From JAGOBP01 sp964550855 (lineage in GTDB: Bacteria > Chloroflexota > Anaerolineae > Fen-1058): 64,000 nt of DNA. The DNA lies in the NCBI GenBank assembly GCA_964550855.1, contig CAZKBQ010000016.1, forward strand, positions 1-64,000, read 5' to 3'. The first letter of the stretch is position 1; the number at the start of each line of letters is the position of its first letter. This document shows positions 1 to 8,373 of this stretch, piece by piece. The notes beneath the pieces are model-generated. The model was not told the origin of the DNA, made no database searches, and saw only the letters and a program-made list of their open reading frames with translations. Made by a program: the position numbers and the translations under genes.

Positions 1-174
1 CGCCAGGTTGAAGGCGATGTTGGCCGCGCAGCCGCCGCGCTGCTTCTTCATCGAATCGACCAGAAAACTCAGGCTCAGATTGTCCAGCTGATCGGGCAGG
101 ATGTGCTCGCGAAAGCGGCCCGGAAACGACATGATGTAGTCGAAGGCGATGGAGCCGGTGATGACGCTGTTCAT
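1..174 (-). CDS. PfkB-family carbohydrate/nucleoside kinase, N-terminal fragment
   Basis: Only the first 58 codons are inside the window; the gene runs off the left edge. It starts at ATG 174, 3 bp after the stop of the glycosyltransferase gene, so it is probably the last visible member of the CDP-sugar operon. The visible N-terminus contains GSIAFDYI and GGCAANIAFNLA, the first strand and the glycine-rich substrate-contact segment of PfkB (ribokinase/adenosine kinase) kinases. The catalytic Asp motif (GAGD type) would lie outside. Substrate cannot be told; the family phosphorylates sugars or nucleosides with ATP in the cytoplasm. Confidence 0.75.
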   Translation of the reverse strand, partial: MNSVITGSIAFDYIMSFPGRFREHILPDQLDNLSLSFLVDSMKKQRGGCAANIAFNLA

Positions 175-177
175 GAT

Positions 178-894
178 CTATCTGGTGAACCTTTCCCGCA
201 AAATCACGGCCAGCGCGTGCAGGCCGTCCGTCCAGCGAATCTTCTTGCCTTCCTCGATGGTGCGCGGCTGGTATGACACCGGCACCTCGGCAATGCGATA
301 ACCGCGCTTGAGCAGCTTGCACGGCAGTTCAAAATCCAGCGCAAAGCCGGCGCCCTGCAAGTTCAGCGCCAGAAACACATCACGTCTCACCAGCTTGGTC
401 GCCACGGCCACGTCGGTCAGGTGACCGCCAAACAACAGGTTGGTCAGTGCCGTCAGCAGTCTGACCCCCCAGTAATTCTGCGCGTACCGGTAGATGTGTC
501 GCCCGCCCAGCGTGCGCGAGCCGAACACCGCCTCGGCCCCTGTCTCACTTTGCCTGGCGGTGAGCCGCGCCAGTTCGGCCGGATCGTATTCAAAGTCTGC
601 GTCTTGAATGACGCCATAGTCGCCGGTCGCCTCGCGGAAGCCCGTCCGCACCGAGGCGCCCTTGCCCAGATTGCGCGGATGGTAGATGACGCGCACATCG
701 GAATAACGCAGGGCCTGCAGCTGCTCGCGCGTGCCGTCGGTGGAAGCATTGTCCACTACGATGATCTCTTTGGACCAACCGTCGCTCAAGGCCGCGGCGC
801 GCACCCGCTCGATGACAGGCAGCGCGCTGTTCGCCTCATTGTAAACACAAATGATGATGGAGAGTGTCGGCAAGACCGCATTACACCACTGCAA
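178..894 (-). CDS. Family 2 glycosyltransferase (polyprenyl-phosphate sugar transferase type)
   Basis: A GT-A glycosyltransferase of about 235 residues without membrane segments. Visible motifs are the N-terminal strand SIIICVYNE, the nucleotide-binding VDNASTDGT, NLGKGASVRTGF and the metal-binding QDADFEYDP. This layout is that of dolichyl-phosphate mannose synthase-like enzymes, which move a sugar from NDP-sugar to a lipid phosphate or growing glycan at the inner membrane face. The longest frame starts at TTG 894 inside the 3' end of rfbH (14 bp overlap). A second TTG at 873, directly before PTLSIII, is an equally good start. Its place after rfbFGH suggests it uses a nucleotide sugar made by that pathway (inference). 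Confidence 0.85.
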   Translation of the reverse strand: MQWCNAVLPTLSIIICVYNEANSALPVIERVRAAALSDGWSKEIIVVDNASTDGTREQLQALRYSDVRVIYHPRNLGKGASVRTGFREATGDYGVIQDADFEYDPAELARLTARQSETGAEAVFGSRTLGGRHIYRYAQNYWGVRLLTALTNLLFGGHLTDVAVATKLVRRDVFLALNLQGAGFALDFELPCKLLKRGYRIAEVPVSYQPRTIEEGKKIRWTDGLHALAVILRERFTR

Positions 895-2200
895 AGAATT
901 TGTCGAACGAACTCAGCAACTGCGCCAGCCGCGCGTCGTCCAGGCCCGGATACACGCCCACGAAGAAGGTGCGGCGCAGCACCACTTCGGCGTTGGGCAG
1001 CGCGCCCACCACCCGGCAGTCGATGTCGCGGTAACCCGGCTGCTGCAGGATGTTGCCCGCAAATAGGAAGCGCGTCTCCACGCGCTCGCGCTCCAGAAAG
1101 CGCGTCAACTGCGTGCGATCAAACTTTGCGCCGGGCCGCACCGTAATCGGAAACGCAAACCACGACGGATCGGCTTTGGACGACCACGTGGGCAGCAGCA
1201 GCGCATCTTCATAGCGCTTCAGGTGCTCGTAGATGATCTTGAAGTTGCGCTTGCGTCGCGCGATAAAGTCGGGCAGCTTGCCCAGCTGCGCCAGGCCGAT
1301 GGCGGCCTGCGGTTCCGTCATCTTCAGGTTGTAGCCGATTTCGGTGAAGTAGTAGCGATGATCGTAAATGTCGTCATCGCCGACCTTCCACTGAAAACGC
1401 TTGCCACACTTGCCGTCCGGCGGATTTTCATAGCCGCAATAGCAATCGCGCCCCCAGTCGCGAATCACGCGCGCCAATCGTCCCAGGCGCCGACTGTTGG
1501 TGTACACGGCGCCGCCTTCGCCGGTGGTGATGTGATGCGCCGGATAGAAGCTCAGCGTGGCCAGGTGGCCGAACGTGCCGCACAACTGCCCGTCGTACCG
1601 GCTGCCCAGCGCGTCGCAGGTATCTTCGATCAGAAATAGATCGTGCTGCTTCGCAAACGCCACAATCTGATCCATGTCGGCGGGATTGCCCAGTGTGTGC
1701 GGCACAAAGATCGCCCGCACCCGATCGGAATACGCGGCCGACAATTGATCCGGATCCAGGTTGTATGTGCCCAACTGGCAATCCACCAACACCGGTTTCA
1801 ACCGATTTTGGATGATGGGAGCCAGCGTGGTCGGGAAAGTGGCCGCAGGGGTGATGACCTCATCACCGGGCTGCAGCCGATTGTGCAGCTGCTGCGTGCA
1901 CAACGTCGTCATCGCCACCAGGTTGGCCGATGAGCCGGAGTTAACGGGAATCACTTCGCGCGCGCCCAGAAACGCGCCGAGCTGCTTCTCGAATTCGCGG
2001 GCGAAGCGGCCATGCGTCAGCTGAAACTCCAGCATGGCGTCAACGCCGTTGATCAGCTCGGCCTCATCGAAGACGCGCCCCGCATAGTGCACCAGCGTCT
2101 CGCCGGGGGTGAAGGGCCGATCGGCGTGCTGCAGCCGATAGTATTCCGCCACCTTCTCCAGAATCTCCCGGCGGAGTTGATCCGCGTTTGGCGTCGTCAT
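881..2200 (-). CDS. rfbH: CDP-4-dehydro-6-deoxyglucose 3-dehydratase (RfbH/E1)
   Basis: A PMP-dependent, iron-sulfur sugar 3-dehydratase of the DegT/StrS aminotransferase fold that removes the C3 hydroxyl of CDP-4-keto-6-deoxyglucose on the way to 3,6-dideoxyhexoses. At 439 residues it matches RfbH length. The PLP lysine of ordinary aminotransferases is replaced by His in SFYPAHHITTGEGG, the hallmark of E1. Cysteines in EDTCDALGS, RDCYCGYE and GKCGKRF fit the four ligands of the [2Fe-2S] cluster. Its start overlaps the end of rfbG by 4 bp. The E3-type reductase that feeds it electrons is not in the window. Confidence 0.95.
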   Translation of the reverse strand: MTTPNADQLRREILEKVAEYYRLQHADRPFTPGETLVHYAGRVFDEAELINGVDAMLEFQLTHGRFAREFEKQLGAFLGAREVIPVNSGSSANLVAMTTLCTQQLHNRLQPGDEVITPAATFPTTLAPIIQNRLKPVLVDCQLGTYNLDPDQLSAAYSDRVRAIFVPHTLGNPADMDQIVAFAKQHDLFLIEDTCDALGSRYDGQLCGTFGHLATLSFYPAHHITTGEGGAVYTNSRRLGRLARVIRDWGRDCYCGYENPPDGKCGKRFQWKVGDDDIYDHRYYFTEIGYNLKMTEPQAAIGLAQLGKLPDFIARRKRNFKIIYEHLKRYEDALLLPTWSSKADPSWFAFPITVRPGAKFDRTQLTRFLERERVETRFLFAGNILQQPGYRDIDCRVVGALPNAEVVLRRTFFVGVYPGLDDARLAQLLSSFDKFFAVV

Positions 2201-3189
2201 GCGTCACCCGTCCGCTTCAAGAAGGTGCGATACCACGCCAGCGTGCGGCGCAGGCCCTCATCCAGCGAATACTGCGCGCGCCAGTTCAAGACGCGATGCG
2301 CCTTTTCGCTCGACAGATACTGCCGGCCAATCTCATGGCTGGCTTCATTCAACACCACCGGCTCCAGTTCGGGATGATCAGAGATGGCGATGATCGCGCG
2401 GGCAATAGCCAGCGCCGATCGGGGATCATCCATCCCGAAGTTAAAGGCCTGCCCGTACAACGCGGGATCGTCAAGGCATTCGGCCAGCCGCAGATACCCT
2501 GCCACAATGTCGTCGACGTACAGATAATCGCGCAACGGTGTGCCGTCGCTGCGGATGACGGGCGGCTCGCCGTTGAGCACGCTGCGCATGGTGCCCGGCA
2601 CGATGCGATCCCAATTCAGATCGCCGCCGCCATAGATGTTGCCGCAGCGGGTGATGGCAACCGGCAGGTGATACGTCGTCGCGTAGGCTTGCGTCAGCAG
2701 GTCGGCGCACGATTTGGACACGTCGTACGGATGCCGGCCTTGCAGCGGCGCGTCTTCGGTGTAGGGCAACACGTCCTGATCGCCGTAGGCCTTGTCGGAC
2801 GAAGCCACGACGATGCGCTTGACGGTGGGCGACACACGGCACGCCTCCAGCAGCAACCATGTGCCGCGAATGTTCGTCTCAAACGTGCTCACCGGGGCGC
2901 GATTGGCCAGCCGCACCAGCGGCTGCGCGGCCAGATGAAAAACCACTTCGATCTCATACTCGTTAAGCACGCGCTTCAGCAGTTCGCCGTCGGCGATGTC
3001 GCCGTCCACTGCGGTGATGCGCTCGATCGCGCCCGTCAGGTTAAGGTTGGACTGTGGCACTCGATCGCGGATCAAGCCCACCACACTCGCCCCCGCATTC
3101 AACAAGGCCAGCGTCAGCCACGAGCCCAGAATGCCCGTGCAGCCGGTGACAAAGACCCGCCGTTGTTTCCAGAAATCACTGCCGGTCAC
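2197..3189 (-). CDS. rfbG: CDP-glucose 4,6-dehydratase
   Basis: A short-chain dehydrogenase/reductase converting CDP-glucose to CDP-4-keto-6-deoxyglucose. The Rossmann motif VFVTGCTGILGSW is at the N-terminus and the catalytic YDVSK follows the HPYDVSKSCADL segment. I place the start at GTG 3189 because the resulting N-terminus (TGSDFWKQRRVFVTG) matches RfbG proteins, which begin just before the NFW-like segment, and it lies 2 bp after the rfbF stop. Longer frames from GTG 3198, 3207 or 3228 would overlap rfbF. About 330 residues. It is the middle gene of rfbF-rfbG-rfbH. Confidence 0.93.
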   Translation of the reverse strand: MTGSDFWKQRRVFVTGCTGILGSWLTLALLNAGASVVGLIRDRVPQSNLNLTGAIERITAVDGDIADGELLKRVLNEYEIEVVFHLAAQPLVRLANRAPVSTFETNIRGTWLLLEACRVSPTVKRIVVASSDKAYGDQDVLPYTEDAPLQGRHPYDVSKSCADLLTQAYATTYHLPVAITRCGNIYGGGDLNWDRIVPGTMRSVLNGEPPVIRSDGTPLRDYLYVDDIVAGYLRLAECLDDPALYGQAFNFGMDDPRSALAIARAIIAISDHPELEPVVLNEASHEIGRQYLSSEKAHRVLNWRAQYSLDEGLRRTLAWYRTFLKRTGDA

Positions 3190-3191
3190 GG

Positions 3192-3980
3192 CTACCACAC
3201 TTTCCACGGCGCGCGGCCGCTCTTCCACATATCGTCCAACACTTCGGCGTCCTTCAAGGTATCCATCGCGCGCCAGAAACCGTCGTGGCGATAGACCATC
3301 AGCTGCCCATCGCGCGCCAGCTGCTCCAACGGCTCCTTCTCCAGATCGACGTTGCGATCGATCGGCAGATAGTCAAACACGCCGCGCTCAAACACGAAGA
3401 AACCGCCGTTGACATAGCCCGCCACCTGCGGCTTTTCCTGAAACCCGATCACGCGATCGCCCTCAATGTCCATCAATCCGAACTGCGAAAATGGCCGCAC
3501 GCCCGTCACCGTGGCCAGCCGGCCGTGCGCGCGGTGAAAAGCCAGCAGTGCGTCCAGATCGATGTCGCCCACGCCGTCGCCATAGGTGGCAAAGAAACGC
3601 GGGCCGGTCACATAGCGCTGTACCCGGGCGATGCGTGTGCCCTTCAACGTATCCACGCCGGTATCGGCCAGCGTCACCCGCCAGGCGTCCTCGTCGTTCC
3701 GGGCGTGATACGTCACCTCGCGCGCGCCGCCCAGGCTCAGGGTAAAATCGCGGCTCATGGGCAGATAATCCAGAAAATACCGCTTGATCATATCGCCGCG
3801 ATAACCCAGCGCCAGCACAAAATCGGTATGACCAAAACGGGCATACGTCTTCATGATGTGCCACAACACCGGCTGATCACCCACCCGCACCAGCGGTTTG
3901 GGCCGATCGTCGCCGCCCGAGCCGCGCATGCGCGAACTCGCGCCGCCGCACAAAATGACCACCGGCAACTGTTCCGACAT
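3192..3980 (-). CDS. rfbF: Glucose-1-phosphate cytidylyltransferase
   Basis: It makes CDP-glucose from glucose-1-phosphate and CTP, the first step of the CDP-3,6-dideoxyhexose branch of surface polysaccharide synthesis. The nucleotidyltransferase signature is VVILCGGASSRM with RPKPLVRVGDQPVLWHIM. Further RfbF landmarks are FATYGDGVGDIDL, GFQEKP, NGGFFVFE and the C-terminal APWKVW. ATG 3980 (protein starting MSEQLPVVILCGG, 262 residues) is chosen over a longer frame starting at 4043 because it fits family length and has a purine-rich GAGAAG about 10 nt upstream. First gene of the cassette, with an extended -10 promoter upstream. Confidence 0.94.
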   Translation of the reverse strand: MSEQLPVVILCGGASSRMRGSGGDDRPKPLVRVGDQPVLWHIMKTYARFGHTDFVLALGYRGDMIKRYFLDYLPMSRDFTLSLGGAREVTYHARNDEDAWRVTLADTGVDTLKGTRIARVQRYVTGPRFFATYGDGVGDIDLDALLAFHRAHGRLATVTGVRPFSQFGLMDIEGDRVIGFQEKPQVAGYVNGGFFVFERGVFDYLPIDRNVDLEKEPLEQLARDGQLMVYRHDGFWRAMDTLKDAEVLDDMWKSGRAPWKVW

Positions 3981-4051
3981 AGTCCGTCGCTTCTCAAAAA
4001 ATAATCTTTGTGCACCGGCCAGACGGCCGATGCCAAAGATCAAGCGGCGCG

Positions 4052-4060
4052 ATTATAGCA
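4052..4060 (-). promoter_or_regulatory. Extended -10 promoter of the rfb operon
   Basis: The minus strand reads TGCTATAAT (TATAAT at 4057-4052). This is a consensus extended -10 about 75 bp upstream of the rfbF ATG, with no good -35 at 16-18 bp. The same TGC-TATAAT string occurs before amrS and the recombinase gene, which supports it as a real sigma-70 element. Confidence 0.6.
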
Positions 4061-4093
4061 CAAAAAGCACGAGATGAAAGCGTGGGGTGTCGC

Positions 4094-4405
4094 CTAAAAC
4101 TGGAACCCGTCGCGATAGGGAATGATCTTGCGTCGGTAGCCGGTGACGAAGCGCTTGAGCTTCTCTTCCATCTGCCCCCACTCGGCGCTGGCCAGCACGC
4201 GATCCAGCGCGGCGCGATCCTTCGCCACGAAGCCGTTCAGGCGGACCGGATACTCGCCGTAAGCCGTATGCCAGGCCTCGTTCAGCACCAACCCCAATGC
4301 CTGCGCACCGGGGATCATCTCACCCAGCACAAACTCGTAATAGGCCTGCTGCAGTTCAGGCACCACATCGTACGAGATCAGCATTTTGACGCGAGTTTCC
4401 GCCAT
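4094..4405 (-). CDS. Conserved small protein, possible dimeric alpha-beta barrel
   Basis: A 103-residue soluble protein that I cannot name. It opens with a hydrophobic strand (VKMLISYDV), has two helices with many Glu/Lys, and a second strand near YPVRLNGFVA. This strand-helix pattern resembles ferredoxin-like dimeric alpha-beta barrel proteins of the NIPSNAP/Dabb type, but no catalytic motif identifies it. It lies 6 bp downstream of the radical-SAM gene and shares its promoter, so the two probably act or are expressed together. Confidence 0.6.
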   Translation of the reverse strand: MAETRVKMLISYDVVPELQQAYYEFVLGEMIPGAQALGLVLNEAWHTAYGEYPVRLNGFVAKDRAALDRVLASAEWGQMEEKLKRFVTGYRRKIIPYRDGFQF

Positions 4406-4411
4406 GGTTGA

Positions 4412-5470
4412 TCACTTCCATATTCCGGGAATCGCGGCCTGACACTTGGGGCAAACGCCGCGCCCCGATAGGTTATCCTGCAAAATCCGGTAGCCCCGCC
4501 GCGCGATCAGCAGCTCGCCACAATGCGGGCAATACGTGTTCTCGTACGGGCCGGTCAGGCCGGGCAGGTTGCCGGCGTACACGTAACGCAAGCCGGCCTC
4601 CTGCCCGATCTCGGCGGCGCGGATCAACATCTCGGCCGTGGTCGGATCAGGCTCCAGCATCTTGTAATCGGGATGAAACGCCGTTACGTGCCACGGAATA
4701 TCAGGCGACACGGACGCCAGGAAGCGGGCCGCATCCCACAATTCCTCGCGGCTGTCATTAAAGCTCGGCACGATCAGCGTCACAATCTCCAGCCAGATGC
4801 CGCGCGCGTGCACCAGTTTGATCCCATCGAGGACGTTGTTCAGCACCGCCCCCAACTGCCGATAATTCCGGTCGCGCATCGACTTCAGATCGATCTTGTA
4901 GGCGCTGAGATACGGCTGCAGATAATCCAACACTTCAGGCGTCAAATTGCCGTTGCTGATATAGGCGCAGCGGAAACCCGCCTGCCGCGCCGCCTTGAAC
5001 ACTGCCGCCGCCCATTCGCTGGTGATCAACGGCTCATTGTACGATGAGCCAAACAACTGCGCGCCATAGCGTCGCCCGATCTTTACCAGATCGTCCGGTG
5101 TGACTCGCTGCGGCATCACACCGGCAGACGCGTCGCGCAGCGTCTGCGACGTCAGCCAGTTCTGGCAGTAGCCGCAGTGCAGGTCGCAGCCCAACATGCC
5201 AAACGTCAGCGTGTTGGAGCCGGGCAATACATGAAAGAATGGCTTCTTCTCGGTCGGATCGACTTGCAGGGCGCCCACATAACCGTATGGCACGTACAGA
5301 GTGCCGCCGCGATTGAAGCGCACCCGGCAGATGCCTTCGCGCCCGTCTTTGATCAGGCAGCGATGGCCGCAGGCCGTACACCGTACCGCGCCGCCCGGCA
5401 GCCGCTCATACAGCTCGCCCTCAACGGTCAATTGTTGAAGCAGATCGCCTAACGCGATTGGCTGTGACAT
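4412..5470 (-). CDS. amrS: AmmeMemoRadiSam system radical SAM enzyme
   Basis: A PflA-like radical SAM protein of 352 residues. The CxxxCxxC cluster motif is CDLHCGYC near residue 100. An N-terminal zinc-ribbon-like CTACGHRCLIKDGREGICRV and a C-terminal CPHCG...CPKC pair flank the barrel, the layout of the AmrS subfamily. In other genomes AmrS occurs with AMMECR1 and MEMO proteins, which are not in this window. The reaction of the system is not established; a glycyl-radical activase role does not fit, since no glycyl-radical enzyme is nearby. Confidence 0.9.
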   Translation of the reverse strand: MSQPIALGDLLQQLTVEGELYERLPGGAVRCTACGHRCLIKDGREGICRVRFNRGGTLYVPYGYVGALQVDPTEKKPFFHVLPGSNTLTFGMLGCDLHCGYCQNWLTSQTLRDASAGVMPQRVTPDDLVKIGRRYGAQLFGSSYNEPLITSEWAAAVFKAARQAGFRCAYISNGNLTPEVLDYLQPYLSAYKIDLKSMRDRNYRQLGAVLNNVLDGIKLVHARGIWLEIVTLIVPSFNDSREELWDAARFLASVSPDIPWHVTAFHPDYKMLEPDPTTAEMLIRAAEIGQEAGLRYVYAGNLPGLTGPYENTYCPHCGELLIARRGYRILQDNLSGRGVCPKCQAAIPGIWK

Positions 5471-5494
5471 CCGATTAGCCCTCTCGCTGCTTCA

Positions 5495-5503
5495 ATTATA
5501 GCA
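5495..5503 (-). promoter_or_regulatory. Extended -10 promoter of amrS
   Basis: The minus strand reads TGCTATAAT with TATAAT at 5500-5495, 25 bp upstream of the amrS ATG, giving a short 5' leader. No strong -35 is visible. The element lies in the 129-bp gap between the end of the STAS gene and amrS. Confidence 0.6.
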
Positions 5504-5599
5504 CCGGCAGATTCAGATCAGGCACACTGGCACATGCCAGCCAGCGCGGGGCAGCTGCAGCGGAGAAACCGGCGAAGTGGGCCGCAGATGCAGGCGGCG

Positions 5600-6028
5600 T
5601 CAGGACGCCGTCTGCGTCGAGCTCCGGCCGAACGAGGCCACGGCATCGGCCAGAGTATCGTAGATTTCCAGGAATTGCGCCAGGCCGGCCAGTTCCAGCA
5701 CCTGCCTCACGCGCGGCTGCGGCCGCGCCAGTTTCAAATGCGGCGAGCGATACGTCCCGGCGCGTAAACCGTCGCGCATGACAAGGTCGCTGTCCTCCGG
5801 CGCATCGGTGCGCAGCGCGTGAAACAAATACATGATCACGCGCAGCCCCGCGCTGCTGATGTACACCAGGTCCGCAAAATCCAGCACCAGGCAGCGGACA
5901 TTCTGGTCGACCACCCAGCGCGCCTTGTCTTGCAGCTCATCCACCGTCTCGGCATTCAACAAGCCGCGCGGGCGCACCACCGTCACCGGCACGTCGCCCG
6001 GCTCCGTCCACATCACAATGTCCAGCAT
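5600..6028 (-). CDS. STAS-domain protein (anti-sigma factor antagonist type)
   Basis: A 142-residue protein with a STAS fold: PVTVVRPRGLLNAET forms the first strands, VRCLVLDFADLVYISSAGLRVIMYLFHAL the central strand and helix. In SpoIIAA-like antagonists the Ser in the SSAG turn is phosphorylated by an anti-sigma kinase, and that Ser is present here. The C-terminal segment has VRQVLELAGLAQFLEIYDTLADAV, typical of the last STAS helix. The ATG at 6028 overlaps the recN stop (TGATG), so it is translationally coupled. No anti-sigma kinase or sigma factor is close, so its partner is unknown. Confidence 0.85.
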   Translation of the reverse strand: MLDIVMWTEPGDVPVTVVRPRGLLNAETVDELQDKARWVVDQNVRCLVLDFADLVYISSAGLRVIMYLFHALRTDAPEDSDLVMRDGLRAGTYRSPHLKLARPQPRVRQVLELAGLAQFLEIYDTLADAVASFGRSSTQTAS

Positions 6029-7797
6029 CACGCCCCCGCCCCGCCGCCGGCCGCCTTCAACTCTTGCGCCTCGGCCGCATCCTTCACCGCCGCCACCGCC
6101 GCCAGAATCTCGCGCGCGCTCTTCACCGCGCCATCGCCGCTGGCGCCCAGCATCTGCGCCAGCTCGTCAATGCGCGCCGGACGATTCAACGCCGCCACAT
6201 GCGTCAGCGTGCGCGCCCCGTCCACACTCTTGCTCACCTTGAAATGCGCATCGCCGTAGCCGGCCAGCTGCGGCAGGTGCGTCACGCACAACACCTGATG
6301 ATGCCGGCTCAGCCCCCACAACTTCTCGCCCACCGTCGAGCCGACGCGCCCGCCGATGCCCTGATCGATCTCGTCAAAGATCAACGTCGGCGTGCGGTCG
6401 GCGCGCGACAGCACCGTCTTCAGCGCCAGCATCAACCGCGCCGTCTCGCCGCCCGATGCGATCTTGACCAGCGGCTTCAACCCCTCGCCCACATTCGGCG
6501 CCACCAGAAATTCAATGCGATCCAGGCCCGTCGCATCAAAGGCCACGCGCTCAGCGCCGCTTGGCACACCCTGCGGATCCGCCTCGCGCCGAAAATCGAC
6601 CTTGAAGCGCGCGCCCTCCATGCGCAGATCGGCCAGTTCCTGTTCGATCGCTTTGCCCAGTTTCCTGGCGGCCTTTTGCCGCGCCGCCGATAGTTCTTCG
6701 CCAACCCGACCGATCTCCTGCAGCAGATCGGCTTCCGCGCCCCGCAGCGTCTCGATGCGCTCGCTCGCGTGCTCGATGCCGCTCAACTCCTGCGCCGCCC
6801 GCTCGCCAAAGGCCAGCACCTCAGCGATCGACGCGCCATATTTGCGCTTGAGGCGCTTGATCAGATCGACGCGCTCCTCCACCGCATTCAAACGCCGCGG
6901 CGAATACTCGATCGACTCGCGGTAATGCTTGACCTCGCGCGCCACATCATCCACCTGCGCGATGAGGCCCGTCAGCCCGGCGCGTTTCTCCTCAAAGGCC
7001 GGATCGATCTTCGCCAGCCCGGCCAGCGCTTTTTGCGCCTGGGCCAGCGCATCCAGCGCCGCCGGCGTCTCGCCGTCGCCCTCATACAGCGCGGCATACA
7101 CCTCGTCGGCCAGCGCCGCCAGCGATTCCGCATTGGCCAGCCGCTTCTGTTCCAGCAGCAGGTCTTCCTCTTCGCCGGGCTTTAATTTGGCCGATTTGAT
7201 CTCGTCGATCTGAAACTTGAGCATATCGACGCGCCGGGCCAGTTCCGCCTCGCTGCGCAGCAGATCACTCAATTCGCGGCGCACCTCGCGCAGCGCCCCC
7301 ACCCGATCGGCCACCTGCTCCCGAAGATGCCACGTATCCGCATAACGATCGAGCAAATTGACGTGCTCTTTCGGCCGCAGCAGCGACAGGTGCTCGCTCT
7401 GGCCGTGAATGTCGATGAGCAGTTCGCCCACCTCGCGCAGCACGCCGGCCGGCACCGCGCGGCCATTGATGCGGGCAGTGGCCCGGCTGCCGGCGCGCAC
7501 CTCGCGGGCCAGGTATAACCGATCGGGTTCTTCTTCGTTCGCCAGGCCGTTGGCGTCCAGCAGCGCGCGCAGTTCCGGCGAGGCAGGCTGCACGAAAACA
7601 CCTTCGACCAGGGCGCGCTCGCAGCCCGTGCGCACGTAATGGGGCTCGGGCTTCGCGCCCAGCAGCAGCGACACCGCGTCGATGATGATCGATTTGCCCG
7701 CGCCGGTCTCGCCGGTCAACACATTGAAGCCGGGCGCCAGCGTCAGCTGCAGCCGATCGATGATGGCAAAATCGACGATGGTGAGTTCGAGCAGCAT
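6028..7797 (-). CDS. recN: DNA repair protein RecN
   Basis: An SMC-like ATPase acting early in double-strand break repair. The P-loop GETGAGKS is at residues 29-36, a long coiled-coil middle runs from about 150 to 360, and the C-terminal half carries the ABC signature region SGGETARLMLALK and the Walker B TLIFDEIDQGIGG. Length 589 is normal for RecN (about 550-590). It starts 1 bp after the stop of the B-box gene and its stop overlaps the STAS start, so it is internal to an operon that begins with ssb. Confidence 0.97.
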   Translation of the reverse strand: MLLELTIVDFAIIDRLQLTLAPGFNVLTGETGAGKSIIIDAVSLLLGAKPEPHYVRTGCERALVEGVFVQPASPELRALLDANGLANEEEPDRLYLAREVRAGSRATARINGRAVPAGVLREVGELLIDIHGQSEHLSLLRPKEHVNLLDRYADTWHLREQVADRVGALREVRRELSDLLRSEAELARRVDMLKFQIDEIKSAKLKPGEEEDLLLEQKRLANAESLAALADEVYAALYEGDGETPAALDALAQAQKALAGLAKIDPAFEEKRAGLTGLIAQVDDVAREVKHYRESIEYSPRRLNAVEERVDLIKRLKRKYGASIAEVLAFGERAAQELSGIEHASERIETLRGAEADLLQEIGRVGEELSAARQKAARKLGKAIEQELADLRMEGARFKVDFRREADPQGVPSGAERVAFDATGLDRIEFLVAPNVGEGLKPLVKIASGGETARLMLALKTVLSRADRTPTLIFDEIDQGIGGRVGSTVGEKLWGLSRHHQVLCVTHLPQLAGYGDAHFKVSKSVDGARTLTHVAALNRPARIDELAQMLGASGDGAVKSAREILAAVAAVKDAAEAQELKAAGGGAGA

Positions 7798-7798
7798 G

Positions 7799-8314
7799 CT
7801 AGTTCATGAACCTCAGCCGGGCGGTGACCACGCCGCCCGACAGCACGAGATAAACCCCCAGCCAGATCAGGTCCAGCCCCAACCCGCCCAGGCCGCCGAA
7901 CCGCAGCGCCAACATCATTTCGGCCGAACCGAACACGCGCAGCGCGGCTGTACCGATCATGCAGGCCAGCACTACCAGCCAGATGTAGCGGCCGCGCCGT
8001 TTGCCGGTGGCGCGCCACACCGCCTCGGCGATGATGCCGCCCGCGATCGCGCCCACGAAGATGGCAAAAAAACCGATCGAGGTGACGATGAGCGCCGCGA
8101 TATACGATAGCGGCAGCGCCACCACCGCGGCGATCACGTAATCGGCCGGCGTGGCGTTGAAGAAGACATCCAGCTGCTCTTTGACGCAATCCTTGCAGCG
8201 ATAGCCCACCGGGGTGCGGCGCGCGTCCTTGATGCAGATGTATTTGCCACAGCGGTTGCAGCGCAGTGACGTTTCCACATTGGGATGATAATAGCAGTAA
8301 TGAGTTTCACTCAT
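7799..8314 (-). CDS. B-box zinc-finger membrane protein
   Basis: A 171-residue protein. The N-terminus is a B-box-like zinc-binding module: C and H in YCYYHPNVET, then CNRCGKYIC, and CKDC, within the first 45 residues. Three or four hydrophobic segments follow, at roughly 58-78, 78-95, 108-128 and 140-165. A cytoplasmic B-box fused to a small membrane domain is a recurring architecture in Chloroflexota-type genomes, but its function is unknown to me. A zinc-mediated protein contact at the membrane is the simplest guess. It sits between nadK and recN, downstream of an 11-bp tandem repeat. Confidence 0.75.
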   Translation of the reverse strand: MSETHYCYYHPNVETSLRCNRCGKYICIKDARRTPVGYRCKDCVKEQLDVFFNATPADYVIAAVVALPLSYIAALIVTSIGFFAIFVGAIAGGIIAEAVWRATGKRRGRYIWLVVLACMIGTAALRVFGSAEMMLALRFGGLGGLGLDLIWLGVYLVLSGGVVTARLRFMN

Positions 8315-8318
8315 GATA

Positions 8319-8373
8319 CTCGATTCGTTCTCGATTCGTTCTCGATTCGTTCTCGATTCGTTCTCGACTCGTT
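8319..8373. repeat. Five tandem copies of an 11-bp unit
   Basis: The plus-strand unit is CTCGATTCGTT. Copies one to four (8319-8362) are identical and copy five (8363-8373) has one change (CTCGACTCGTT). The last copy overlaps the nadK stop codon, and the array ends 4 bp upstream of the B-box start on the transcribed strand, so it forms the whole nadK/B-box intergenic region and covers the expected ribosome-binding site (transcribed sense AACGAATCGAG). Confidence 0.95.
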
